A DNA stretch of 64,000 nt, taken from positions 14,749-78,748 of the forward strand of contig NZ_JALRNF010000031.1 in assembly GCF_030272895.1 (NCBI RefSeq), written 5' to 3'. The position numbers and the translations under genes are program-made. Shown here in pieces: positions 10,990-18,938 of the stretch. The stretch is from Pseudomonas sp. BGr12. Lineage in GTDB: Bacteria > Pseudomonadota > Gammaproteobacteria > Pseudomonadales > Pseudomonadaceae. The stretch's first letter is position 1; the number at the start of each line of letters is the position of its first letter. The notes below the pieces were generated by a model. That model was not told the origin of the DNA. It searched no databases and saw nothing but the letters and a program-made list of their open reading frames with translations.

Positions 10990-13365
10990 ATGAAATTCAG
11001 TGAAAAGTGGCTGCGCGGTTGGGTCAACCCGCAGGCAAACCGTGACGAGCTGGTCGCTCGTCTGTCCATGGCCGGCCTCGAAGTCGACAGCGTCACCCCG
11101 GCCGCCGGTCAATTCAGCGGCATCGTCGTCGGTGAGGTGCTGAGCACCGAACAGCACCCTGATGCCGACAAACTGCGCGTGTGCCAGGTCAGCAACGGCA
11201 GCGAGACCTTCCAGGTCGTGTGCGGCGCGCCCAACGTGCGCCCTGGCCTGAAGATCCCGTTCGCCATGATCGGCGCCGAACTGCCGGGCGACTTCAAGAT
11301 CAAGAAAGCCAAACTGCGTGGCGTTGAGTCCAACGGCATGCTGTGCTCGGCTGCAGAGCTGCAGATCAGCGAAGAAAACGACGGCCTGCTGGAACTGGCC
11401 GCCGACGCTCCGGTGGGCGAAGACATCCGCACCTACCTGGAGCTGGACGACGCCAGCATCGAGATCGGCCTGACCCCGAACCGCGGCGACTGCCTGTCCA
11501 TTGCAGGCCTTGCCCGTGACGTCGGCGCCCTGTACGACGCCCCGGTCACCCGCGTGACCGTGCCGGCCGTTGCTGCCGCCCATGACGAAGTGCGTTCGGT
11601 CGAAGTCTCGGCCCCGGCGGCGTGCCCACGTTACCTGGGCCGCGTCATCCGCAACGTCGACCTGTCGCGCCCGACCCCGCTGTGGATGGTCGAGCGCCTG
11701 CGTCGCTCCGACGTGCGCAGCATCGACGCTGCCGTCGACATCACCAACTACGTGATGCTCGAGCTGGGTCAGCCGATGCACGCCTTCGACCTCGCCGAAA
11801 TCAACGGCGGCATCCGCGTGCGCATGGCCGAGGAGGGCGAGAAGCTCGTACTGCTCGACGGCCAGGAAGTCACCCTGCGTCCCGACACCCTGGTCATCGC
11901 CGACCACAGCCGCGCCCTGGCCATTGCCGGCGTGATGGGTGGTGAGCACAGCGGCGTGTCCGCCACCACCCGCGACCTGTTCCTCGAAAGCGCCTTCTTC
12001 GAGCCGATTTCGGTTGCCGGTAAAGCCCGTTCCTACGGTCTGCACACCGATGCCTCGCACCGCTACGAGCGTGGCGTCGACTCGCAGCTGGCCCGCGAAG
12101 CCATGGAGCGCGCCACTGGCCTGCTGCTGGAAATCGTCGGCGGCGAAGCCGGCCCGATCATCGACGTGTCGAGCGAAGCCGACCTGCCGAACGTCGCGCC
12201 GATCACCCTGCGTGCCGAGCGCCTGACCCAGATGCTGGGCATGGAAATGGCCAGCGCCGAAGTCGAGCAACTGCTCAACGGCCTGGGCCTGAAAACCACC
12301 GCCGGTGAAGGCCAGTGGCAGGTCGAAGTACCAAGCCATCGCTTCGACATCAGCCTGGAAGTCGACCTGATCGAAGAACTGGCCCGCCTGTACGGCTACA
12401 ACCGCCTGCCGGTCCGTTACCCGCAAGCGCGCCTGGCCCCGCAGGCCAAGGCCGAAGCCCGTGGCGAGCTGCCGGAGCTGCGTCGCCTGCTGGTCGCCCG
12501 TGGTTACCAGGAAGCCATCACCTACAGCTTCATCGATCCGAAATTGTTCGAACTGTTCAGCCCGGGCATCGAGCCGCTGCTGCTGGCCAACCCGATCTCC
12601 AACGACATGGCCGCCATGCGTGCCTCGCTGTGGCCGGGCCTGGTCAAGGCGCTGCAACACAACCTCAACCGCCAGCAAGACCGCGTGCGCCTGTTCGAAA
12701 GCGGCCTGCGCTTCGTCGGCCAACTGGGCGACCTCAAGCAACAGCCTATGCTCGCCGGCGTCGTCTGCGGCAGCCGCCTGCCGGAAGGCTGGGCCAACGG
12801 CCGTGACGGCATCGACTTCTTCGACGCCAAAGCCGACGTTGAAGCCGTACTGGGCTACGCCGGCTCCCTGGCCGAATTCACCTTCGTCCCAGGCAAACAC
12901 CCGGCGCTGCACCCGGGCCAGACCGCGCGCATCGAGCGTGACGGCCGCGAAGTCGGCTACCTGGGCGCCATCCACCCGGAACTGGCCAAGACCCTGGGCC
13001 TGGACCGTCCGGTCTACGTCTTCGAACTGGTCCTGGGCGAAGTGGTCGAAGGCCGCCTGCCGAAGTTCAGCGAACTGTCGAAATTCCCGGAAGTACGTCG
13101 TGACCTGGCCTTAGTCGCAGGACGTGATGTAGCTTCGAGTTCGGTGCTTGAAGTAATTCGTGACAATGCAGGTGAATGGCTGACAGACCTCAGACTGTTT
13201 GACGTTTACCAGGGTAAAGGCATTGATCCTGATAGAAAAAGCCTGGCAGTCGGCTTGACCTGGCAGCATCCATCGCGCACTCTTAATGACGAAGAGGTGA
13301 ACACCGCGACACAAAACATCCTCACCTCGCTCGAACAAAGGTTGAACACCACGTTAAGGAAATAG
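10990..13365 (+). CDS. pheT: Phenylalanyl-tRNA synthetase beta subunit
   Basis: A 791-residue subunit with an EMAP-like tRNA-binding fold (about residues 39-148, VGEVLSTEQHPDADKLRVCQV), B3/B4 editing domain, B5 domain, and a C-terminal ferredoxin-fold anticodon-binding domain starting near FSELSKFPEVRRDLA. AGGAGAA precedes the ATG. ihfA follows 3 nt after the stop. Confidence 0.98.
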   Translation: MKFSEKWLRGWVNPQANRDELVARLSMAGLEVDSVTPAAGQFSGIVVGEVLSTEQHPDADKLRVCQVSNGSETFQVVCGAPNVRPGLKIPFAMIGAELPGDFKIKKAKLRGVESNGMLCSAAELQISEENDGLLELAADAPVGEDIRTYLELDDASIEIGLTPNRGDCLSIAGLARDVGALYDAPVTRVTVPAVAAAHDEVRSVEVSAPAACPRYLGRVIRNVDLSRPTPLWMVERLRRSDVRSIDAAVDITNYVMLELGQPMHAFDLAEINGGIRVRMAEEGEKLVLLDGQEVTLRPDTLVIADHSRALAIAGVMGGEHSGVSATTRDLFLESAFFEPISVAGKARSYGLHTDASHRYERGVDSQLAREAMERATGLLLEIVGGEAGPIIDVSSEADLPNVAPITLRAERLTQMLGMEMASAEVEQLLNGLGLKTTAGEGQWQVEVPSHRFDISLEVDLIEELARLYGYNRLPVRYPQARLAPQAKAEARGELPELRRLLVARGYQEAITYSFIDPKLFELFSPGIEPLLLANPISNDMAAMRASLWPGLVKALQHNLNRQQDRVRLFESGLRFVGQLGDLKQQPMLAGVVCGSRLPEGWANGRDGIDFFDAKADVEAVLGYAGSLAEFTFVPGKHPALHPGQTARIERDGREVGYLGAIHPELAKTLGLDRPVYVFELVLGEVVEGRLPKFSELSKFPEVRRDLALVAGRDVASSSVLEVIRDNAGEWLTDLRLFDVYQGKGIDPDRKSLAVGLTWQHPSRTLNDEEVNTATQNILTSLEQRLNTTLRK

Positions 13366-13368
13366 CGT

Positions 13369-13671
13369 ATGGGTGCTCTGACGAAAGCTGAGATGGCCGA
13401 ACGGCTGTACGAGGAGCTGGGCCTGAACAAACGCGAGGCCAAGGAATTGGTCGAGCTGTTTTTTGAGGAAATCAGGCACGCTCTTGAAGACAACGAGCAG
13501 GTCAAATTGTCCGGTTTCGGCAATTTCGACCTGCGTGACAAGCGCCAGCGGCCGGGCCGCAACCCCAAGACCGGGGAAGAAATCCCGATCACGGCGCGTC
13601 GAGTCGTCACCTTTCGTCCGGGGCAAAAGTTGAAAGCCCGAGTTGAGGCCTATGCTGGAACCAAGTCATAA
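13369..13671 (+). CDS. ihfA: Integration host factor subunit alpha
   Basis: A 100-residue HU/IHF-fold DNA-bending protein ([29 protein letters not shown]..., beta-arm [14 protein letters not shown]). It pairs with IHF-beta, encoded elsewhere. It bends DNA at sigma-54 promoters, recombination sites and phage att sites. It is coupled to pheT and overlaps the next gene's start by 20 bp. Confidence 0.98.
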   Translation: MGALTKAEMAERLYEELGLNKREAKELVELFFEEIRHALEDNEQVKLSGFGNFDLRDKRQRPGRNPKTGEEIPITARRVVTFRPGQKLKARVEAYAGTKS

Positions 13672-14008
13672 CGACGAGCTTCCGCCGATCCCAGGCAAAC
13701 GGTACTTCACCATTGGTGAAGTGAGCGAGCTTTGTGCGGTAAAACCGCATGTGCTGCGCTACTGGGAGCAGGAGTTCCCGCAACTCAACCCGGTCAAGCG
13801 CCGCGGCAACCGGCGGTACTATCAGCGCCAGGACGTGCTGATGATCCGCCAGATCCGCGCGCTGCTGTACGACCAGGGCTTCACCATCGGCGGGGCGCGC
13901 CTGCGCCTCTCCGGCGATGAAGCCAAGGATGACACTACCCAGTACAAGCAGCTGATTCGGCAGATGATTGTCGAGTTGGAGGATGTTTTGGTGGTGTTGA
14001 AGAAATAG
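13652..14008 (+). CDS. MerR-family transcriptional regulator
   Basis: A 118-residue protein with an N-terminal winged MerR helix-turn-helix ([28 protein letters not shown], about residues 18-45) and a short helical C-terminus with no metal-binding Cys. It belongs to the MerR-like proteins always found behind ihfA in Pseudomonas. The ATG at 13652 (GAGG 5 nt upstream) is preferred over an in-frame TTG at 13643. The target is unknown. Confidence 0.9.
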   Translation: MLEPSHNDELPPIPGKRYFTIGEVSELCAVKPHVLRYWEQEFPQLNPVKRRGNRRYYQRQDVLMIRQIRALLYDQGFTIGGARLRLSGDEAKDDTTQYKQLIRQMIVELEDVLVVLKK

Positions 14009-14118
14009 CCTGAAACCGGGTGGTTGGAATTTTTGGAAAAAATGCTTCCATAATTCAAAAGGTTAGGGTACATTCTTCAACGTTCTCAGCAACAACGAGA
14101 ACATGCTTCAAGCCCAGT

Positions 14119-14195
14119 CGGGGCGTAGCGCAGCCCGGTAGCGCACTTGCATGGGGTGCAAGGGGTCGAGTGTTCGAATCACTCCGTCCCGACCA
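14119..14195 (+). tRNA. tRNA-Pro (anticodon GGG)
   Basis: A 77-nt tRNA. The acceptor arm CGGGGCG pairs with CGTCCCG (one G-U). The D arm is GTAGCGCAGCCCGGTAGCGC and the anticodon stem CTTGC/GCAAG encloses loop ATGGGGT (anticodon GGG at loop positions 3-5). The T arm is GAGTGTTCGAATCACTC, and the gene encodes CCA. It reads CCC/CCT proline codons. The accessory island begins directly downstream, as often happens at tRNA genes. Confidence 0.97.
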
Positions 14196-14210
14196 TTATT
14201 TAACAAAGAG

Positions 14211-14238
14211 GCCCAGTCGGTGACGACTGGGCTTTTTT
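14211..14238 (+). terminator. Terminator of tRNA-Pro
   Basis: The stem GCCCAGTCG / CGACTGGGC (9 bp, 4-nt loop) is followed by six T. The 5' arm is also present just before the tRNA (14112-14120). Confidence 0.9.
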
Positions 14239-14277
14239 GTTTTGAGATCTTTTGATCGAGCGAACCTCGGACTAGTT

Positions 14278-15015
14278 TTATGCTGAAAGGGGAACAAATT
14301 TCCTGAAGTCATTTGGAAGCATTTGTGCGAGTGCATCCCAGCTCAAATCTTCAATGTCGTAAGTCAGCGCAAGCTGATCAAGGACTGTGGATAGGCGTCT
14401 AGGAGCTCCTGCCCCTTTACCGCCACTACCTTTCTTCAGTGCGCCTTGTTCTTCATCAAAGTAAAGCTTGGTTACTAAAGTCATAATCCCAGGGCTGAGA
14501 ACAATCCACTGTCTAGACATCATCTGCTCAAAAACTTCACCTGTTTTGTTTACAGGGGTCCCAAGCACAGCTTTTAAACGGTCAGGGTCATCTCGGTGGG
14601 CTCGATAGGCTAACCAAAGAGGCGCCATTTTTTGACGATATACTTTTCGCCAATTTCCCGGTTCAAAGATCCATAAAGCATGCTCGCCAATCTGGCCTTT
14701 CGTTCCGATAAATTTATGGGCAAATCGTAAAGTTAACCAACTCCAAAAACCTTGGTCGGTTTCGAGAGATTCCTCTTTTAGACCGGCTGCTTTGATTGCT
14801 CGGTCGATCGCTTTCGCCAACTGCAGTTTTGTCTCGAAGGCCTCGGAGGCAAAAAGATCTGCTGGTATTGGACTCCCCCTAAGTTCGTTGAAAGTCGAAC
14901 TCATCAGTAGCTGCTGAGGGATAGGGGTATTAGGTGTCTGACGAATTTGGTCCAACCAAATGCGCATTTGATCAATGCCTTGTGGAGTCAAAGCTAACAA
15001 CTGTAACGTTTCCAT
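14278..15015 (-). CDS. Unknown protein of the GHKL-ATPase operon (C), 245 aa
   Basis: The last gene of a four-gene minus-strand operon. This soluble, mostly helical 245-residue protein starts METLQLLALTPQGIDQMRIWLDQI and has a central Trp-rich block (GFWSWLTLRFAHKFIG, near residue 120). I recognise no family. It begins 1 nt after the stop of the 250-aa gene, so it is translated from the same mRNA. Wobble positions are AT-richer than those of the genes left of the tRNA, which fits horizontal acquisition. Confidence 0.8.
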   Translation of the reverse strand: METLQLLALTPQGIDQMRIWLDQIRQTPNTPIPQQLLMSSTFNELRGSPIPADLFASEAFETKLQLAKAIDRAIKAAGLKEESLETDQGFWSWLTLRFAHKFIGTKGQIGEHALWIFEPGNWRKVYRQKMAPLWLAYRAHRDDPDRLKAVLGTPVNKTGEVFEQMMSRQWIVLSPGIMTLVTKLYFDEEQGALKKGSGGKGAGAPRRLSTVLDQLALTYDIEDLSWDALAQMLPNDFRKFVPLSA

Positions 15016-15016
15016 T

Positions 15017-15769
15017 TTAATCCTCCTGATTTATGAAGTTTGCGAGACGGTTGCGAAGTTTCTTTTCTCTACAGAAGGCTATTGTGGCTTTTTGAGCCCA
15101 GTCGTCTATCTCTTGATGGGTGCTGTTACTTGGTGGAATATATCCGGCCCATCTTTTTCCCAAACTCAGCCAGGTACTAAGGTCTTCCTCGTCATCGGCT
15201 GATCCTTCTTGCTCGTGAGCTAAGTTTATTAAGATTGCCCGGATCACTCCTGGTAGAATGGCGTGTAGTACTGGGCTTGACTTTAAGTCGTTCTTTGATC
15301 CAAGACTGGTGTCTAGTAGCAGTGTTGGGATTTCTCCCATTTCTAACTCCCAGATCCCCCCGCTCAAGTCTTGCATAATTATTGGTAGCAGCGAGCGCTG
15401 AGGTGTATTGCTATCTTCCCGATCTGTGGTATCAACCCCTTCGGCTGTGGCGAGAAGCTGGCAAGAGTCCGGGTCGACAACAAGGATCCGGAAACGAATA
15501 TCGTCAGGGTCGCCCATAGCTGAAATGTCGAAGTTAGAGCTGGCGCCTTCTTCGGTAAAGGCTTGCCCAGCATGACCCCAGCTGTGTCGCAGACGGATTA
15601 CTCTACCACGCTGTGCCTCGACAATCACGGATGCGTCGGGCCTTATGTCATACTCACCTAACCATAGGTGGACATTGCAGATTGAAGAGCATCCATCGAA
15701 GTTTATGCTGATTCTCACATCCTCTTTAAGGATTTTTTCACGACCGGTGAAGTTGAAACGTCGACTCAT
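15017..15769 (-). CDS. Unknown protein of the GHKL-ATPase operon (B), 250 aa
   Basis: This 250-residue protein has a predicted beta-rich N-terminal two-thirds (MSRRFNFTGREKILKEDVRISINF, then LWLGEYDIRPDASVIVEAQRG) and an acidic, helical C-terminus (EQEGSADDEEDLSTWLSLGKRW). I do not recognise the family. The start overlaps the stop of the ATPase gene by 4 bp, so the two products are made together and probably act in one complex. AT-rich codon use. Confidence 0.8.
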   Translation of the reverse strand: MSRRFNFTGREKILKEDVRISINFDGCSSICNVHLWLGEYDIRPDASVIVEAQRGRVIRLRHSWGHAGQAFTEEGASSNFDISAMGDPDDIRFRILVVDPDSCQLLATAEGVDTTDREDSNTPQRSLLPIIMQDLSGGIWELEMGEIPTLLLDTSLGSKNDLKSSPVLHAILPGVIRAILINLAHEQEGSADDEEDLSTWLSLGKRWAGYIPPSNSTHQEIDDWAQKATIAFCREKKLRNRLANFINQED

Positions 15770-17736
15770 TCTACTTCCTCCTCACCTTCCTCTGCGGAAT
15801 TTTCCGGGGAGGTCGATTTTATTTTCATTACTAGGTCACGGTTCAAATCTGCCGATCGAAAAATAATCTTGAATTCTGGGGTTTTAGCTACAACTACTAA
15901 ACTCCCTGCGCTGCCGTGCTCGATCGTAACGTTTTCAGCTGTTACTTGAAATTTGCTGTTTTTGTCAATGCCTTTTTGGGCCGCTTGAAATAAATCGAAA
16001 TCATATTTCGAGTGAGCTTTGAATGGGTTGCGGCCATACAGGTCGTAGGCGGCATGAATTTCGAATCTATAGCCATCTGGGTTAACAAAACCGTCGGGGT
16101 TGCCGGTCAAGTGTACTTCATCTTCAGTTTTTCTAAGGCTCCAAGATCTAGGTTTCGGAGCTGGTATATTGTGCTCCTCTTGAGATGACTCCTTCTTATT
16201 TTCTTTTTTCCGATTGCTTGATCGTTCACTGGCTTCTGGCTGTAGTGAGCCTTCATCCGAGGGTAAAGGAAGTAGTTCAGCTAACAGGCTGTGATCTGGC
16301 GTACCATTTTCGATTGAGAGTTTTTCCAGTAGCCTGTGTGCGCTCTCGCGGACAAAAGGAATCAGTTTGTTAGATGATTTATAGTTTTGCTCTCTGAATT
16401 TGTCGCGAGATGCTTTCCAGTCCGTGTGAGCTGGGCACTCTGAACGTCTGAGCGCATCGGCAATTGCATTTCTCGATACATGTATTAGCGAGGATGTCTC
16501 TGGTGTTTTCCTTCGGGTTGGCTGATTAGGAATGATCAACCCATCTCGGACGTACACAGGGTAGTGTCGCCCAGACTTTTTCATTATTAGGACGTCAAAT
16601 GTGGCATTGGAAGAGCTATTCTGGGATCGCGAGATCGTCATTGGTACTTTGAAATGCACTATTCGACCATGGTCCAATGCAGACTCTATGTCTTGGGGAA
16701 GGAGATTGGTCTTATAGCTTGCCCAGTCATAGTCCATTTGCTCCGAGCCAGATTCATGAGTAACGGTCACCTCCAGTGGCGTTGTCTCATTCAGGCGTAA
16801 CAGGTTGCAAGCAAGCTGAATAGAGTCTTGAAATTGTTCATCTCCAGGTGCCGATTGTTTAAGTGCCTCATAGCTGCTTGAGTCAAAGCGGACAAAGTTG
16901 TCGTTGTCGTTATCTCGCAGCTCGACTACTAAGTCACCCTCGAGGATTGGGATGAAGTACTCTCGAGCAATGACGGCTGCTAAGCGATCAATTGTCAAGT
17001 ATTTTTCATATACCCAAGGAATCACTACGCCTAAGCCAGGCTCATTCTCTCGGGTAAGTCTGAAGTCCTTTTTCAAGCGATTGGTAACGGAGTCGCTGGT
17101 AAATGGGGTTTGTAGTTCCCCTTCATGACGGCTAAACCATCCATCAGGAGTGTATCGAGTCCCATTTACTTCGTGGTGGCGCAGAATGGACTGACCCATG
17201 AGATGCAGCCCAGGTTCAGATGCGCGGCGAGTAACAGCAAAAAAAGAGCGAATACGGCTCGAGCGTGGAATTACTATTTTCCCGACGCCCCAGCTCCCAC
17301 GATCCCCGTCTTTCTTGTTGGATACACCCTCAGCCCTGAAGAAATGATAGAAGTTCCCCCCGGTCTCGGGAGACGCTGAGTCAATTTCTCCCTCCAGCCC
17401 CTTGGTACCGAAATCTTCTATGGCAAGGTATGCGCAATCTTCCGCTTCCCAATTTGGCAAGCTAGATAGGCGGATCTCTTTTGCCGAAAAGTGGGCCTGT
17501 ACGTCTTTACAGAACCAGAAGCTGGTTTCCTGAGCCGCAAGTTTACCCAATGAAAGGACTACCCTGACCGGAGCTTTACCTAGGCGAGCATCTAAAGAGT
17601 TTTGGATTGTCTCGCGAATTAGCGCATGTTCAATCCCCTCGATGGATTGGTCTTGGAAAAACTCATCTTGCATGGGGTCTCGCGCTTTAGCTCCTAACGG
17701 TTGCTTTAGGAAGCTCCACTTCGGCTGCTCGGTCAT
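15766..17736 (-). CDS. GHKL (HSP90/MutL/MORC-like) ATPase
   Basis: A 656-residue protein whose N-terminus carries a Bergerat ATP fold. The N-box is RETIQNSLDA with Glu42 and Asn46. The G1 box DFGTKG has Asp108, Gly110 and Gly113. The G2 loop is GSWGVGK at 147-153. The rest has no nuclease motif that I recognise. A charged linker rich in Glu/Lys/Ser lies at about 515-545, followed by a beta-rich C-terminus ending in an acidic tail. A GAGAGG site precedes the ATG. MutL/MORC-type ATPases are known from R-M-like neighbourhoods with cytosine methylases and Vsr nucleases, as here. AT-rich and probably acquired. Confidence 0.85.
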   Translation of the reverse strand: MTEQPKWSFLKQPLGAKARDPMQDEFFQDQSIEGIEHALIRETIQNSLDARLGKAPVRVVLSLGKLAAQETSFWFCKDVQAHFSAKEIRLSSLPNWEAEDCAYLAIEDFGTKGLEGEIDSASPETGGNFYHFFRAEGVSNKKDGDRGSWGVGKIVIPRSSRIRSFFAVTRRASEPGLHLMGQSILRHHEVNGTRYTPDGWFSRHEGELQTPFTSDSVTNRLKKDFRLTRENEPGLGVVIPWVYEKYLTIDRLAAVIAREYFIPILEGDLVVELRDNDNDNFVRFDSSSYEALKQSAPGDEQFQDSIQLACNLLRLNETTPLEVTVTHESGSEQMDYDWASYKTNLLPQDIESALDHGRIVHFKVPMTISRSQNSSSNATFDVLIMKKSGRHYPVYVRDGLIIPNQPTRRKTPETSSLIHVSRNAIADALRRSECPAHTDWKASRDKFREQNYKSSNKLIPFVRESAHRLLEKLSIENGTPDHSLLAELLPLPSDEGSLQPEASERSSNRKKENKKESSQEEHNIPAPKPRSWSLRKTEDEVHLTGNPDGFVNPDGYRFEIHAAYDLYGRNPFKAHSKYDFDLFQAAQKGIDKNSKFQVTAENVTIEHGSAGSLVVVAKTPEFKIIFRSADLNRDLVMKIKSTSPENSAEEGEEEVE

Positions 17737-17776
17737 CCTGAACCTCTCAAAAGGAAAATTAAAATCGAAAAATCTC

Positions 17777-17998
17777 TTACAGTTTAAAGTCGCCGGACGA
17801 CGCGCCTTCTGCTTCGGAAAAGCGAGACTTAGCTTGGTCCAGTTCTTTCTGCAGAGCCTTAAAAATTTTCTTCACATCCTCCTCTGTGAAGCTGTAGGCG
17901 TTTCGATTGGAAAGGTTTCCGATCAGCCGTATGTCATTCAGGGCTCTGTTTGCTCTCTGCTCGGCAAGGCGTACGAATTTTTCGCGCTTTTCTTCCAT
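17777..17998 (-). CDS. Small protein heading the GHKL-ATPase operon, 73 aa
   Basis: A 73-residue charged helical protein (MEEKREKFVRLAEQRANRALNDIRLIGNLSNRNAYSFTEEDV...). It lies 40 nt upstream of the ATPase on the same strand. It has no signal or membrane segment. I have a general impression of short proteins of this type accompanying larger accessory-system genes, but I do not know a function. Three phased AATATTT boxes lie 30-60 nt before its start. Confidence 0.72.
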   Translation of the reverse strand: MEEKREKFVRLAEQRANRALNDIRLIGNLSNRNAYSFTEEDVKKIFKALQKELDQAKSRFSEAEGASSGDFKL

Positions 17999-18476
17999 TT
18001 TTTTTCTCTAACGTTTCGTGGTTTTCGCAAATATTTAGTAAATATTTAGCCAATATTTGAAGAATGTCAATGGGGTTGTGATGGCTTTTTGCTTTCCTCG
18101 GCTTGGTAGGGCTGCACGTGGGGGGGGCGCGGAATCTTGCGGCCTTTGGAGGGCATTGGGTGAGGGGTTGCGTTGCGCGGCTTGCGCTCGGTGACCGGCA
18201 ATTCGTCGGTTTTCATCCCTCAGCCCATTAGGGTAAGGATGCGCAGGCAAGGGCGACTAGATGCTAAGCTTGCGCTTGGCTCTGCAGGCTCAATTTGTAG
18301 GTATAGGTTGACAGGGGGACAAAACGCGACCGAACTTTCTCGATGCGGTCAATGATTTCACCGAGGATTGGCACCGGATGAGCGTATCGTTCTGCTTGAG
18401 GAGGTAAGGGCTGTCAGTAATAATTGTAGGTGGGGTGGCTCACATTGATTGGCGCTATCATTCGATGAGCTGGGGG
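17999..18476. other. Intergenic region holding the island operon promoter
   Basis: This 478-nt stretch has no supported gene. It contains the three AATATTT boxes near 18030-18058, then GC-rich sequence (18100-18250) unlike the AT-rich operon, and then featureless DNA up to vsr. A short minus-strand frame at 18035-18250 is low-complexity and looks non-coding. The composition break near 18100 could mark a junction between separately acquired segments. Confidence 0.4.
18029..18059 (-). promoter_or_regulatory. Three phased AATATTT boxes upstream of the GHKL operon
   Basis: AATATTT occurs at 18030-18036, 18041-18047 and 18052-18058, exactly 11 bp apart, so all lie on one face of the helix. They sit 32-60 nt upstream of the 73-aa gene start. 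They could be an iterated operator or curved promoter DNA. No repressor gene is recognisable in the island. Confidence 0.5.
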
Positions 18477-18938
18477 CTAAGGATCTTCTTCCGGTGCATC
18501 CAAGTTCGGCCATGAGACAAATTTTTGATTACAATCCCCCAACGTTTCCAGTAGCCAACCCAGATCCGTTTTCGGAGAGCATATCCCGCATTCCCATAGC
18601 TCGAAGACACGCCATCCTTGATGCTGTAGCTCTTGTCGATTTTTTAGGTCTCGCGCGACATTTTGAGCGAATTTGTTCTTCCAAAAATCCTCTCGGGTCT
18701 TAGGTGTGGTTGCAAACCTGCAGCCCGGATGACGGTGCCAGAAGCAGCCATGAACGAAGATACAGACGCGGTGGCGGGCTAGCACCACATCGGGTTTGCC
18801 TGGGAGATTTTTTTGGTGCAAGCGATATCTGAAGCCATGGCGATGCAGAAACCGTCGGACCTTCATTTCCGGGTTAGTATTGCTGCCGCGAATACTGGCC
18901 ATCATGCGAGACCTGATTTCTTTACTGACTATGTCCAT
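18477..18938 (-). CDS. vsr: Vsr-type very-short-patch-repair endonuclease
   Basis: A 153-residue nicking endonuclease of the Vsr family, which cuts beside T:G mismatches left by deamination of 5-methylcytosine. The motif order is complete. SKEIRSRMMASIRGSNTNPE starts at residue 5, the catalytic Asp50 lies in PGKPDVVL, and FVHGCFWHRHPGC carries His63, Cys65, His68 and Cys73. The ATG at 18938 gives the normal length. It overlaps the start region of the divergent cytosine methyltransferase, its expected partner. Confidence 0.93.
   Translation of the reverse strand: MDIVSKEIRSRMMASIRGSNTNPEMKVRRFLHRHGFRYRLHQKNLPGKPDVVLARHRVCIFVHGCFWHRHPGCRFATTPKTREDFWKNKFAQNVARDLKNRQELQHQGWRVFELWECGICSPKTDLGWLLETLGDCNQKFVSWPNLDAPEEDP

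Noticed and set aside
18035..18250. 71-codon minus-strand frame as an extra island gene
   Set aside because: Low-complexity Arg/Pro/Ala sequence, overlaps the AATATTT promoter boxes, and no start signal.
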